From Pseudomonas abietaniphila (GTDB taxonomy: Bacteria; Pseudomonadota; Gammaproteobacteria; Pseudomonadales; Pseudomonadaceae), in the NCBI RefSeq assembly GCF_039697315.1, contig NZ_CP155619.1, forward strand, positions 1,116,001 to 1,180,000: 64,000 bases of DNA. The letters are read 5' to 3'. A program made the translations under genes and the position numbers. Numbering within the stretch: position 1 is the first letter of the stretch; every line of letters starts with the position of its first letter. The notes beneath the pieces are model-generated. The model worked only from the letters and a program-made list of their open reading frames with translations, was not told the origin of the DNA and did no database searches. Below are positions 1-8,626 of the stretch, piece by piece.

Positions 1-30
1 CATCGCGACTTTCGCTATACGACTCAACAT
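1..30 (-). CDS. Start of a small exported protein (5' end only, runs off the left edge)
   Basis: Only the first ten codons are visible, reading MLSRIAKVAM from an ATG at position 30 toward position 1. A purine-rich stretch (AAGAGAG) lies just upstream on the minus strand. The peptide is nearly the same as the first ten residues of the gene at 258-437 (MFSRIAKIAL), and the two lie in tandem on the same strand. I infer a tandem paralogue with the same kind of signal sequence. Its length and mature part cannot be seen, and its function is unknown. Confidence 0.55.
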   Translation of the reverse strand, partial: MLSRIAKVAM

Positions 31-154
31 TTCATAACTCTCTTAACAGCAGGCATTCATCACCTGCAACGTCTGACAGCACATCCTGTTGAAACCGCGT
101 CGCTGTTTGGTAGCCGTACGGTGTCGAGCTTGATACGCAGCGGTCAAGAAACAA

Positions 155-192
155 AAAGGCCGCGAGGGGACAACACGCCCGTCGCGGCCTTT
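155..192 (-). terminator. Rho-independent terminator after the lipoprotein-like gene
   Basis: An 11-bp perfect stem, AAAGGCCGCGA (155-165) pairing with TCGCGGCCTTT (182-192), is followed on the minus strand by TTTTTGTTTC. It lies about 65 bases downstream of the stop of the 258-437 gene and ahead of the start of its paralogue at position 30, so the two genes are probably separate transcripts. Confidence 0.8.
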
Positions 193-257
193 ATTCGAGT
201 CTCGTTGTGGACCAGGGTATATCCGTTCGATCAGGCTCCCGATCCGATCAATGGGGG

Positions 258-437
258 TCAGCGGCGATAATAACCAGGTCCCGGGCCATAGCCGCCCCGC
301 CCTTCATAATAATGACCGCCATCATAATGGCGATGGTCCCAACCACCGTGACGACCCCATCCAGGGCCAAAAAAACATCCCGAAACCGACGACGTCAGGG
401 CGATCACCAGTGCGATTTTCGCGATTCGGCTAAACAT
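258..437 (-). CDS. Small Gly/His/Tyr-rich putative lipoprotein
   Basis: A 59-residue protein. The N-terminus (MFSRIAKIALVIALTSSVSGC) is a typical type II signal peptide: short basic region, hydrophobic core, and a VSGC lipobox with Cys at residue 21. The mature part is short and rich in Gly, His, Tyr and Arg, with GGWDHRHYDGGHYY-like repeats. Such low-complexity secreted proteins are common in Pseudomonas and lack a firm function; metal binding by the histidines is only a guess. The ATG at 437 is preferred over an upstream in-frame start at 506 because the signal peptide begins there and GAAGAGAG lies just upstream. It is a paralogue of the gene leaving at the left edge. Confidence 0.7.
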   Translation of the reverse strand: MFSRIAKIALVIALTSSVSGCFFGPGWGRHGGWDHRHYDGGHYYEGRGGYGPGPGYYRR

Positions 438-675
438 ATGCTTACTCTCTTCATCCGGGCATCTATCACCCATTAACTCAGACACCGAACCGACACATTT
501 CGACATATGCCTTCGGTAAAGGTTAGGTAAAGGTCCCTTTACAGCGCCCGGGCGTCGTCATGCCGCAGGTTTGTCGGTCGCCCGCCGTACACCTCCCCGC
601 CCAGCTACGCTACTATGTGCGCCTTTGCAGGCCGACAACCCTGCGTTTTTTTGAACCCACACGGAACACAACCCT

Positions 676-1221
676 GTGACACTGGAACAGAACTACACGG
701 CGATCCTTGGTCAACTCGGCGAGGACGTCTCCCGCGAAGGCCTGCTCGACACCCCGAAACGTGCGGCCAAAGCCATGAAGTACCTTTGCCGTGGCTATGA
801 GCAAACCCTGGAAGAAGTCACCAACGGTGCACTGTTCAGTTCCGACAACAGCGAAATGGTCGTGGTCAAGAACATCGAGCTGTACTCGCTGTGTGAACAC
901 CACCTGCTGCCCTTCATTGGCAAGGCCCACGTCGCCTACATCCCGAGCGGCAAAGTCCTCGGTCTGTCGAAGGTCGCGCGCATCGTCGACATGTTCGCCC
1001 GTCGCCTCCAGATCCAGGAAAACCTCAGCCGCCAGATCGCTGAAGCCATCCAACAGGTCACCGGCGCGCTCGGCGTGGCCGTGGTCATTGAAGCCCAGCA
1101 CATGTGCATGATGATGCGCGGCGTCGAGAAGCAGAACTCCTCGATGATCACCTCGGTGATGCTGGGTGAATTCCGCGAAAACGCTGCCACCCGCACCGAG
1201 TTCCTTAGCCTGATCAAGTGA
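676..1221 (+). CDS. folE: GTP cyclohydrolase I
   Basis: Converts GTP to 7,8-dihydroneopterin triphosphate, the first step of tetrahydrofolate (and pterin) synthesis, in the cytoplasm. The 181 residues are the usual bacterial core length. The zinc ligands are visible as Cys73 and His76 in LCEHH and Cys144 in QHMCMMMRG; the SGKVLGLSK and [16 protein letters not shown] segments of the tunnel fold are intact. Translation begins at GTG 676; there is no strong Shine-Dalgarno, so the start rests on homology to the family. It is followed 54 bases later by a glutaredoxin-like gene on the same strand. Pseudomonas often has several folE paralogues and I cannot tell which this is. Confidence 0.95.
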   Translation: MTLEQNYTAILGQLGEDVSREGLLDTPKRAAKAMKYLCRGYEQTLEEVTNGALFSSDNSEMVVVKNIELYSLCEHHLLPFIGKAHVAYIPSGKVLGLSKVARIVDMFARRLQIQENLSRQIAEAIQQVTGALGVAVVIEAQHMCMMMRGVEKQNSSMITSVMLGEFRENAATRTEFLSLIK

Positions 1222-1275
1222 TCCGGGCGTCCTGAAAGGCCGCGACCTCAGGTCTGCGGCCGCGAGGTTTCAAGC

Positions 1276-1647
1276 ATGTTGATGAAGGCATTGAGGGTCG
1301 GCCTGGGCCAGCTCGTTATTCTGATCGATTTCCTGACCCGCCCCGCCAAGAAAAAACGCTCACCGGACGCTCAGGCCGCCGTCGAAGCGTCGGCAAAAGA
1401 CCTGACGCTGTACCAGTTCCAGGCCTGCCCGTTCTGCGTGAAGACCCGCCGCACGCTGCGCCGCCTGAACGTGCCGGTCGCATTGCGCGATGCGAAGAAC
1501 AACGAGATCGACCGTCAGACCCTGCTGACCGAGGGCGGCAAGATCAAAGTGCCTTGCCTGCGCATCGAAGAAGGCGACAAGACGGTGTGGATGTACGAGT
1601 CCAAGGTGATCATCGATTACCTCGACAAGCGTTTTTCGGCGGTTTGA
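1276..1647 (+). CDS. Glutaredoxin-like protein with hydrophobic N-terminus
   Basis: 123 residues. A hydrophobic stretch at about residues 6-21 (LRVGLGQLVILIDFLT) is followed by a basic segment (PAKKKR) and then a thioredoxin-fold glutaredoxin/GST N-terminal domain from about residue 42. The redox motif CPFC follows LYQFQA, and VPCLRI with the cis-Pro region and YESKVIIDYLDKRF complete a GST-N-like fold. I infer a membrane-associated thiol oxidoreductase. It sits 54 bases after folE and could be co-transcribed. The exact substrate is unknown. Confidence 0.85.
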   Translation: MLMKALRVGLGQLVILIDFLTRPAKKKRSPDAQAAVEASAKDLTLYQFQACPFCVKTRRTLRRLNVPVALRDAKNNEIDRQTLLTEGGKIKVPCLRIEEGDKTVWMYESKVIIDYLDKRFSAV

Positions 1648-1687
1648 AGCATCCCAGACACCCTGAGCTTCAAGCCGGGCATGGAAG

Positions 1688-1778
1688 CTGTGGGAGCGAA
1701 TTCATTCGCGATTGGCCCGTACACCCGCCGTACATTGCTGGTCTGGCCAAGCTTTCGCGAATGAATTCGCTCCCACAG
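1688..1778. repeat. REP/BIME inverted pair (GGGAGCGAATTCATTCGCGA family)
   Basis: Two arms, CTGTGGGAGCGAATTCATTC and its reverse complement, lie about 45 bases apart in the gap between convergent genes. The same arms recur at 6222-6311, 25699-25790, 30049-30140 and 43708-43798. Confidence 0.85.
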
Positions 1779-1821
1779 AAATCCTGACAGGCCATGGCAT
1801 CAGCGCTATCCAGACCTTCGG

Positions 1822-2208
1822 CTATTTAGGACAGCCTTCCTGCCGACACGCCACGTAGCCCTTCAACTGCTCGACCCGCACCTTGGTTTGTGCCGACAAG
1901 CATTGCGCCTGCGCCAGCGGCCAAAGACTCCCGCCATCCTCTCGCTTACCCACCTGATACTGGCAATCGGCATCACGAAAGGCGATCCACTTCTTCTGGG
2001 CCTCCTGCAGCGCTTTCTTCTGCGCCGGGTTCTTCAGGTAGGCCATCTGCGCCTTGTACTGCGTGTTGAGATCGGCATCCAGCGCCGCATATTCCTTGCT
2101 CGCGCACTGGTTCATCGACGCCTGCGTTGCATCGCAATCCTCGGCTTGCGCCGAACAGCCAATGCCCAGCGCCATGAACATGCCCACCGCTATCATCATG
2201 AATCGCAT
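1822..2208 (-). CDS. LprI-like (DUF1311) exported protein
   Basis: 128 residues with a signal peptide (MRFMMIAVGMFMALGIGCSAQA, cleavage near AQA|ED). The mature part has the family pattern: DCDATQASMNQCA near the N-terminus, a helix with AQKKALQEAQKKWIAFRDADCQY, and paired cysteines to the end. The LprI family includes a mycobacterial lipoprotein lysozyme inhibitor; in Pseudomonas most members are uncharacterised periplasmic proteins. The start at 2208 has an AAGGAG ribosome-binding site six bases upstream; the longer in-frame ORF to 2295 lacks one. It reads toward the glutaredoxin-like gene. Confidence 0.85.
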   Translation of the reverse strand: MRFMMIAVGMFMALGIGCSAQAEDCDATQASMNQCASKEYAALDADLNTQYKAQMAYLKNPAQKKALQEAQKKWIAFRDADCQYQVGKREDGGSLWPLAQAQCLSAQTKVRVEQLKGYVACRQEGCPK

Positions 2209-2308
2209 CGAATACTCCTTTTTCCAGTTGATCGCCTGGCCTGAGCCAAACGGGGGCGCAGCGTAAATCACCGCGAGCGCACAAGTGTTGCACACAACAT
2301 TCAGACAT

Positions 2309-2345
2309 AAAAAAACCGGTCACTGTTGCCAGGACCGGCTTTTTT
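2309..2345 (-). terminator. Terminator after the GST gene
   Basis: AAAAAACCGGTC paired with GACCGGCTTTTT around a short loop, with T-runs on both strands. It lies just downstream of the GST stop (2371) and upstream of the LprI-like gene, both on the minus strand. Confidence 0.85.
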
Positions 2346-2370
2346 CTCTCTGACGGATCAGCGCTCGGTG

Positions 2371-2973
2371 TCAATCCAGCATGCCGACGTAACCCGGCTG
2401 CTGCTTGATCCGCTCCAGCCAGCGTTCGATGGCCGGGAACTGAGTCAGGTCGAAACCGCCTTGATGGGCGACATGGGTGTAGGCATAGAGCGCAATGTCC
2501 GCAATGGAAAAATGCTCGCCCACCAGGAACGGCGTGCGCTGCAGCTGCTGCTCCATGACCTTCAACGCCCTGTAACCGCGCTTGTGCAGCGACCGGTATT
2601 CGTCCATACGCGCTTCAGGCAGCCCCAGGTAAAACTGAATGAAGCGGGCCACGGCGATGGTCGGTTCATGGCTGTACTGTTCGAAAAACTGCCATTGCAG
2701 CATTTGCGTGCGCAGGCGAGGCTCGGTCAGCAGATACGGCGTGCCTTCAGCCAGGAAGTTGAGAATCGCGTTGGACTCCCACAGGCAGGTGCCGTCCTCA
2801 AGCTCCAGCACGGGAATCTTGCCGTTGGGGTTCTTTTCAAGGAACGCTTCGGTTTCGGTCTCCCCATTGAGGATGTCCACCGGCACCCATTCATACTGAA
2901 CGCCAAGAAGGCTGAGCATCAATTTGATCTTGTAGCAGTTGCCCGAGTTGTAATCGCCGTAAACCTTGTACAT
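2371..2973 (-). CDS. Glutathione S-transferase family protein
   Basis: 200 residues. The N-terminal thioredoxin-like domain has MYKVYGDYNSGNCYKIKLML (likely catalytic Ser/Cys near residues 10-13), the NGKIPVLELEDG cis-Pro segment and LWESNAILNFLA for glutathione binding. The C-terminal all-helical domain has HFSIADIALYAYTHVA, the conserved N-capping box. GSTs conjugate glutathione to electrophiles or act as isomerases and peroxidases; the substrate is not predictable here. The start at 2973 has GGGGAGAG upstream. It is separated from the divergent-side aminotransferase by only about 50 bases on the same strand, so co-transcription is possible. Confidence 0.9.
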   Translation of the reverse strand: MYKVYGDYNSGNCYKIKLMLSLLGVQYEWVPVDILNGETETEAFLEKNPNGKIPVLELEDGTCLWESNAILNFLAEGTPYLLTEPRLRTQMLQWQFFEQYSHEPTIAVARFIQFYLGLPEARMDEYRSLHKRGYRALKVMEQQLQRTPFLVGEHFSIADIALYAYTHVAHQGGFDLTQFPAIERWLERIKQQPGYVGMLD

Positions 2974-3021
2974 CTGCAGCTCTCCCCTCAATCCTGCTCG
3001 GTGATGCGTGTGCGTAATGTA

Positions 3022-4188
3022 TCAGGCTGCAAGGGCAGCCTGTGCGTGTCTGATGACTGCCGCCAGTCGTTTCAACCCTTCATCCAGTCGTGCGGGCTCG
3101 ATGTGGCTGAAGTTCAGGCGCAGATAGCCGGGGTTGGCATCCGGGTCGGTGAAAAACGGTTCACCCGGCATGAACGCCACGTTCTGCGCCAACGCCGTGT
3201 TAAGCAGCGTACGAGTGTCGATCTTTTCCTTGAGCGTCAGCCAGAAAAACAAGCCGCCTTGCGGGCTGTTCCACTGCGCCAGATCGCTGAAATGCCGTTG
3301 CAGCGCGGCTTCGAACTGGTCTCGACGGGTGCGGTAGAAGCCTCGCAGCTCCAGCAGATGCTGCTGATAATGATCGCTGCCGATCCACTGAAGCGCTTGC
3401 CACTGGCCCACACGGTTGGTGTGCAGGTCAGCGGACTGCTTGAGTTTTAGCAGATGCGGAAACAGGTCCGGCGTGGCAATCAGATACCCCACGCGCAATC
3501 CCGGCATCAGGGTTTTCGACACGGTGCCGGTGTAGATCCAGCTGGCTTTCTTCAGGCGGCTGACGATGGGCTTGGCGCTGGCGCCATCAAACGTCAGGTC
3601 GCGATAAGGCTCGTCTTCGATCAGGGTCACGCCGAACTCGTCCAACAGCGCCGCCACGGCGTCCCGCGCTTCTTCGCTGTAGCGCACGGCCGAAGGGTTC
3701 TGGAAGGTCGGGATCAAATAGGCGAACGACGGCGTGTGCTGTTGCAGGCGCTGACGCAGTACGTCCAGATCAGGTCCTTCGGCGAGCAACGGGACGGTGA
3801 GGCAATCGGCGCCGAACAGCTGGAAGATTTGCAGCGCCGCGAGATAGGTCGGGCCTTCCAGCAGGATCTCAGTGCCTTTGTCGATGTACAGCTTGGCGGC
3901 CAGGTCCAGCGTTTGCTGCGAACCACTGACAATCATCACCTGACTGGCCTCGCAGGCAATGCCCAGCGCCCGGGCCTGGGCCGCGAGCGCTTCGCGCAAT
4001 TGCGGTTCGCCCTCACTCATGCCGTATTGGCCCATGCTGCGCGGCATGTCGGACCATTGGCTTTGCGGCAACATCGCTTCGGCAGGCAATCCACCGGCGA
4101 ACGACATCATGTCCGGGCGCTGAGCGGCAGCCAGGATTTCGCGAATCAGAGAACTCTTCAAACGGGTGACGCGTTCGGAAAATGCCAT
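3022..4188 (-). CDS. PLP-dependent class I/II aminotransferase (LysN/2-aminoadipate type)
   Basis: 388 residues, fold type I. FAGGLPAEAMLPQ near residue 31, QYGMSEGEPQLREALA, the GSQQTLDLAAKL cofactor loop, IPTFQNPSA, IEDEPYRDL and the PLP lysine in TGTVSKTLMPGLRVGY are all present. The family transaminates aromatic, branched-chain or 2-aminoadipate donors. There is no N-terminal GntR helix-turn-helix, so it is not a full MocR regulator. The divergent MarR gene starts about 80 bases away and probably regulates it. The substrate is not determined by sequence. Confidence 0.9.
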   Translation of the reverse strand: MAFSERVTRLKSSLIREILAAAQRPDMMSFAGGLPAEAMLPQSQWSDMPRSMGQYGMSEGEPQLREALAAQARALGIACEASQVMIVSGSQQTLDLAAKLYIDKGTEILLEGPTYLAALQIFQLFGADCLTVPLLAEGPDLDVLRQRLQQHTPSFAYLIPTFQNPSAVRYSEEARDAVAALLDEFGVTLIEDEPYRDLTFDGASAKPIVSRLKKASWIYTGTVSKTLMPGLRVGYLIATPDLFPHLLKLKQSADLHTNRVGQWQALQWIGSDHYQQHLLELRGFYRTRRDQFEAALQRHFSDLAQWNSPQGGLFFWLTLKEKIDTRTLLNTALAQNVAFMPGEPFFTDPDANPGYLRLNFSHIEPARLDEGLKRLAAVIRHAQAALAA

Positions 4189-4269
4189 GAGATCACCGCT
4201 GGCGGAAATAAATGGAAATAGGTCAAACTGGTTGACTGAAACTACGACGACTTGCCCGGATACGTCAAT

Positions 4270-4713
4270 ATGCTTGACCTTAAAAATTCATCGACACAGC
4301 AGATCGCCATGGAAGCGTTTTTCTTCGGCTATCAGGCGTTCACTGCAAAAGCTGACGAAATGCTCGATCGTCGGGGCCTGAGCCGGGTCCACCAACGCAT
4401 CGTGTTTTTCATCGCCCGCTATCCGGGGCTCAGCGTGAAGGAACTGCTTGGCGTGCTGGGCGTGAGCAAGCAAGCGTTGAACACCCCGCTGCGGCAGTTG
4501 ATCGAAATGGAACTGGTCCTGAGCGTCGCCCCCGAAGACGACAAACGAAAACGCCTTCTGGAGCTCACAGTCGAAGGCGCGAAGTTCGAAGAATCACTGC
4601 GCCGCGAACAGGTAAAACTGCTGCAACGGGTATTCGCCGAGGCCGGACGCGAAGCCGTGGATGGCTGGCTGGCCGTGAACAAGGCATTGGGCAATACCCT
4701 CAATCGCAGCTGA
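4270..4713 (+). CDS. MarR family transcriptional regulator
   Basis: 147 residues with a winged helix-turn-helix: SRVHQRIVFFIARYPGLSVKELLGVLGVSKQALNTPLRQLIEMELV is the HTH region (about residues 40-85) and PEDDKRKRLLELT is the wing. MarR proteins are usually ligand-responsive repressors of adjacent genes, so the divergent aminotransferase gene is the natural target. The start is uncertain: ATG 4270 is used, with an in-frame TTG at 4252 as the alternative; neither has a strong ribosome-binding site. Confidence 0.85.
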   Translation: MLDLKNSSTQQIAMEAFFFGYQAFTAKADEMLDRRGLSRVHQRIVFFIARYPGLSVKELLGVLGVSKQALNTPLRQLIEMELVLSVAPEDDKRKRLLELTVEGAKFEESLRREQVKLLQRVFAEAGREAVDGWLAVNKALGNTLNRS

Positions 4714-4749
4714 GCCTCGAAAGCACACGCACGTTGTAGATGAAGGTCA

Positions 4750-4855
4750 GGATCATTCCCACGCTCCGCATGGTAGCGCTGTTATCGGCCCTCCGCGCCA
4801 GCCCTGGACGCAGAGCGTCCAGCCGGGCATTCCCACGCGGAGCGTGGGAACGATC
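4750..4855. repeat. Inverted repeat pair (CCCACGCTCCGC / GCGGAGCGTGGG family)
   Basis: GATCATTCCCACGCTCCGC at the left and GCGGAGCGTGGGAACGATC at the right enclose a small GGACGC-AGA-GCGTCC hairpin. The 295-base gap between the MarR gene and benE holds this element and nothing else I can name. Related copies are near 12900-12950 and 20366-20445. Confidence 0.7.
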
Positions 4856-5008
4856 AAAGAAAGCTCATCTCCTGAACGGACGTGACCTTCACCCTCCAGA
4901 GCCCGCAACTGTGCCGATTATTGCGCACCCCGCTGTATCGCAACGAACCGTCACAACTGCGTATACGCTTGCACACCTGCTCACCTCGCCGCCCCAGGGA
5001 TAGACCGC

Positions 5009-6199
5009 ATGACCGACGCGACCCACACCCCACTGCGCCCCCTCGCCGACAGCTCGCCCTCCGCCATCGTCGCAGGCTTCATCGCCATGATGACCGGCGT
5101 CACCAGCTCCCTCGTGCTGATCTTCCAGGCAGGCCAGGCCGCCGGCCTGACCTCCGCGCAGATATCCTCCTGGATCTGGGCACTGTTCATGGGCATGGCC
5201 ATCTGCAGCATCGGTCTGTCATTGCGTTACCGCTCCCCTATCACCGTCGCCTGGTCGACGCCAGGTGCGGCACTGCTGATCACCAGCCTGGGGCATGTCG
5301 CCTACCCCGAAGCCATCGGCGCCTTCATCACCAGCGCCATTCTTGTCTTCATCTGCGGCATCACCGGCAGCTTCGAGAAACTGGTCAAGCGCCTGCCCAC
5401 CTCCTTGGCGGCGGCACTGCTGGCCGGCATTCTGTTCAAGATCGGCAGCGAGATCTTCGTCGCCGCGCAGCACCGTACAGGCCTGGTGCTGGGCATGTTC
5501 TTCACGTACTTGATCGTCAAACGCTTCTCGCCGCGTTACGCAGTGCTCGCGACACTGCTAGTGGGTGTGGCGCTGTCAGCGATGCTCGGCATGTTGAATT
5601 TCAGCGGTTTTGCACTGGAAGTTGCCGTGCCGGTGTGGACTACGCCCTCGTTTTCGCTGGGCGCCACCATCAGCATCGGGATTCCGCTGTTCGTCGTGGC
5701 CATGACCTCACAGAACATGCCGGGCATCGCCGTGTTACGCGCCGACGACTATCAGGTCCCCGCCTCTCCGCTGATCACCGCCACCGGACTGATCTCGCTG
5801 GTGACTGCGCCGTTCGGGGCACATGGCATCACGCTGGCGGCCATCAGCGCGGCGATCTGCACCGGCCCGCACGCCCATGAAGACCGCAACAAACGCTACA
5901 CCGCCGCGATCTGGTGCGGGATTTTCTACGCCATCGCCGGGGTGTTTGGCGCGACGCTGGCCGCGTTGTTCGCGGCGTTCCCGAAAGAGCTGGTGCTGTC
6001 GATTGCCGCGCTGGCGTTGTTCGGCTCGATCATCAACGGGCTGACCGTGGCGATGAACGAACCCAAGGAGCGTGAGGCTGCATTGATCACCTTCATGGTG
6101 ACGGCGTCGGGGCTGACGCTGTTTTCCATCGGGTCGGCGTTCTGGGGGATTGTCGCGGGAGTGCTGACGCTGGTGATTCTTAACTATCGGAAACCCTGA
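5009..6199 (+). CDS. benE: BenE-family benzoate/H+ symporter
   Basis: 396 residues, almost wholly hydrophobic, with about 12 predicted membrane segments. IVAGFIAMMTGVTSSLVLIFQA, TVAWSTPGAALL, VPVWTTPSFSLGATISIGIPLFVVAMTSQNMPGIAVLRADDY and APFGAHGITLAAISAAICTGPHAHED are the signature stretches of BenE. Family members import benzoate by proton symport in the inner membrane. No ben/cat catabolic genes are nearby, so the role is inferred from family alone. Confidence 0.93.
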   Translation: MTDATHTPLRPLADSSPSAIVAGFIAMMTGVTSSLVLIFQAGQAAGLTSAQISSWIWALFMGMAICSIGLSLRYRSPITVAWSTPGAALLITSLGHVAYPEAIGAFITSAILVFICGITGSFEKLVKRLPTSLAAALLAGILFKIGSEIFVAAQHRTGLVLGMFFTYLIVKRFSPRYAVLATLLVGVALSAMLGMLNFSGFALEVAVPVWTTPSFSLGATISIGIPLFVVAMTSQNMPGIAVLRADDYQVPASPLITATGLISLVTAPFGAHGITLAAISAAICTGPHAHEDRNKRYTAAIWCGIFYAIAGVFGATLAALFAAFPKELVLSIAALALFGSIINGLTVAMNEPKEREAALITFMVTASGLTLFSIGSAFWGIVAGVLTLVILNYRKP

Positions 6200-6221
6200 C
6201 TCCCCCAGATGCATACAACAC

Positions 6222-6311
6222 CTGTGGGAGCGAATTCATTCGCGAGACGTCGGTACAGACAACCGAAATTCGTTGTTTGAAATAACGCATCGCGAATGAA
6301 TTCGCCCACAG
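6222..6311. repeat. REP/BIME inverted pair (GAATTCATTCGCGA family)
   Basis: Same arms as at 1688-1778; the right arm reads GAATGAATTCGCCCACAG and lacks the TC that other copies have. It lies between the convergent benE and chemoreceptor genes. Confidence 0.8.
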
Positions 6312-6344
6312 TGGTCATCCGGCGTAGGGCCGTGCAACTCAGGC

Positions 6345-8315
6345 TCACAACCTGAAATGCCCCACCATCCCTTTCAATTCCATGCCCAGTGACGCCAGCT
6401 CAATGCTGGACGCCGCGTTGCCCCGCATCGCCAGGGCGGACTGATCGGCGCTGGCACGGATGCTGGTGACGCTGCGGTTGATCTCTTCGGCCACAGAGCT
6501 CTGCTCTTCGGCCGCGGCCGCGATCTGCTGGTTCATCTGCTGGATCAACGACACCGCCGCCGCAATGCTGCCCAGCGCGCTTTCGGTCTGCAACGCATCG
6601 CTGACGGCCAGCTTCACCAACTCACCGCTGCTCTGAATCTGCGCCACCGACGCCTGCGCGCCACTTTGCAGGCTCGTCACCAGGCGCTCGATTTCTTCGG
6701 TGGATTGTTGGGTGCGCTTGGCCAACGCCCGCACTTCGTCCGCCACCACCGCAAAGCCCCTGCCCTGCTCGCCCGCCCGCGCGGCTTCGATGGCAGCGTT
6801 GAGGGCCAGCAGGTTGGTTTGTTCGGCAACGCTTTTGATCACCCCCAACACCTTGCCGATGTTCTGGATCTCGGCGCTGAGGTTTTCGATGCTGTGACTG
6901 GCCGAGTTGGCCGACGTCGCCAGTTGCTCGATGCGCTGCATGCTTTGGCGCACCACCGCCTGACCACTGTCGACCTTGGTGTCGGCTGTCTGTGCGGCCA
7001 GGGCGGCTTCCTCGGCATTACGCGCAACGTCGTGCACGGTGGCGGTCATCTGGTTCATGGCCGTGGCCACTTGCTCGGTTTCTTCTTTCTGGGAGCTGAC
7101 TTCCAGATTGGTCTGCTCGGTGACGGCGGACAATGAATGCGCCGAGGTCGCCAGTTGCTCGATACCTGCTTGCAGGCCGCTGACGATCCCGCTCAAGCCC
7201 GCGCCCATCTGCTGCATGGCCAGCATCAACTGGCCGATCTCATCCTTGCGCGTGACCTGTACGGACCCGCTCAGGTCGCCGGCAGCAATGCGCTGGGCGA
7301 TGGCAATCACGCTGCGCAGTGGCGCGACGATGATCCGGGTAATGACGAACGACGCGATCAAGCCGACGATCAACGCGAGCACAGACGAACCAATGATCTT
7401 CATCGAGTTGGCCTGCAGCTCGCCCATCATCGACTGATCTTCCGCGTCATAGGCCTGATTCACTTGCTGGACGACGGTCCTGGCGTTGGCCGCCAGTTGC
7501 TGGGAAACCTTGGCTTCGTCTGCCAGCAAGCCGGTGTACTCGTTGAGCTTGTCGCCGAAATTGGCGATGTGCCCGCTGACCTCGGTCAATACGGTGAGGT
7601 AGCCCGGGTCCTTGATCACGGCTTTAAGTTGCTCGGCGGACTCCTGCGCCTGCACCGCCTGTTCGATCTTGCCGGTTTTGGCCTCTTCCCCCGAACCGGT
7701 CTTGCGGCTCTTGTCCAGGCGCACACGGGCCTCGTCCATGGCCTGCATCATCAATTTGGAAATCTGGCTGACCTGGGCCGATTGCTCGATGAACTCCGAG
7801 CCTTGCTGGCCTTGGGAATCCTTGAGGTTATAGGCGCCGTCGTCGGCAAGGCCGGCCTGCAACACGTCGAGGTTGTTGGCGACGCTGGACACCGACCAAC
7901 TGGCCATTTCCAGCGCCAGGTCCTTGCTCTGACTGATGCTGACGAATTCGTCGAAGGACTTGCGGTACGCGGCGAGCGCTTGCTGAACTTCGGTCATTAC
8001 CCGCTGATTCACGGCCGAGCTGGATTTGAGCGTTTCCGCCTGAGCGTTCAGGGCATCGAGCCCCGCGTGCAGCTCGTCGACCACCTTCGGATCGCTGTGC
8101 AGCGCGAAGTCCTGCTCAAGCAGTCGAACGCGGTTGAGGCCGGTATTGAGCGCGGTCATATCCTTGAGACTGTCGAAATGCACGCTGATCGATCGCAGCG
8201 ACCAGACCCCGATGGCCGCGACCAAGGCGGTCAACAGGAGCACCAGCACGAAGCCGATTGCCAGTTTCTTCGCCATTCCGAGATTGGCAAAACGCGTTTG
8301 CACGGCCGAAATCAT
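6345..8315 (-). CDS. Methyl-accepting chemotaxis protein, HBM-type sensor
   Basis: 656 residues. Short basic N-terminus, TM1 about 17-39, a large all-helical periplasmic region about 40-300, TM2 about 305-328, HAMP about 330-382, then the cytoplasmic signalling domain with the hairpin tip [20 protein letters not shown]. The roughly 260-residue helical periplasmic part is the size of the helical bimodular (HBM) sensor of McpS-type receptors, which bind TCA acids or other small acids; the ligand is inferred at best. No C-terminal CheR-tethering pentapeptide is seen (it ends GMVGHFRL). It is monocistronic. Confidence 0.93.
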   Translation of the reverse strand: MISAVQTRFANLGMAKKLAIGFVLVLLLTALVAAIGVWSLRSISVHFDSLKDMTALNTGLNRVRLLEQDFALHSDPKVVDELHAGLDALNAQAETLKSSSAVNQRVMTEVQQALAAYRKSFDEFVSISQSKDLALEMASWSVSSVANNLDVLQAGLADDGAYNLKDSQGQQGSEFIEQSAQVSQISKLMMQAMDEARVRLDKSRKTGSGEEAKTGKIEQAVQAQESAEQLKAVIKDPGYLTVLTEVSGHIANFGDKLNEYTGLLADEAKVSQQLAANARTVVQQVNQAYDAEDQSMMGELQANSMKIIGSSVLALIVGLIASFVITRIIVAPLRSVIAIAQRIAAGDLSGSVQVTRKDEIGQLMLAMQQMGAGLSGIVSGLQAGIEQLATSAHSLSAVTEQTNLEVSSQKEETEQVATAMNQMTATVHDVARNAEEAALAAQTADTKVDSGQAVVRQSMQRIEQLATSANSASHSIENLSAEIQNIGKVLGVIKSVAEQTNLLALNAAIEAARAGEQGRGFAVVADEVRALAKRTQQSTEEIERLVTSLQSGAQASVAQIQSSGELVKLAVSDALQTESALGSIAAAVSLIQQMNQQIAAAAEEQSSVAEEINRSVTSIRASADQSALAMRGNAASSIELASLGMELKGMVGHFRL

Positions 8316-8626
8316 ACGATCAGTCCCCAGTCACAGCTAAAAGGCACACACAACGAGGCCATGTGAGCACGGCCATTCAATTTTCGTGCAGATTCGCAAC
8401 GGGTCAGGCGCAAAACAAGTCTTTGACGTCGGAATAATGGCAAATAGCTACGCCAACGTCGCTTCCAGAATGGTTATCGGCGTATCCAGATTTCTCAACA
8501 GGGAGCGAGGTGCCGCAAAGGCCTCATTCACCGAGGCCATGCGACGAAAGGTAACGCGCCAGAATGGCGCGAAAACGCGTTGGGAGTGACACCGCGTGCG
8601 CAGGTAACGCTCAGGCTCGCCGGCGG
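8316..8626. other. Intergenic gap between chemoreceptor and LD-carboxypeptidase genes
   Basis: 311 bases with no convincing gene. Short ORFs on both strands lack a ribosome-binding site or recognisable protein. A small stem GGCCTC/GAGGCC at 8520-8538, about 90 bases past the LD-carboxypeptidase stop, could end that transcript but has only a weak T-run. The chemoreceptor promoter should lie near 8316-8420. Confidence 0.5.

Noticed and set aside
4740..5003. 87-codon ORF between the MarR gene and benE
   Set aside because: It is made of the repeat element 4750-4855 and its flank; no ribosome-binding site and no recognisable protein.
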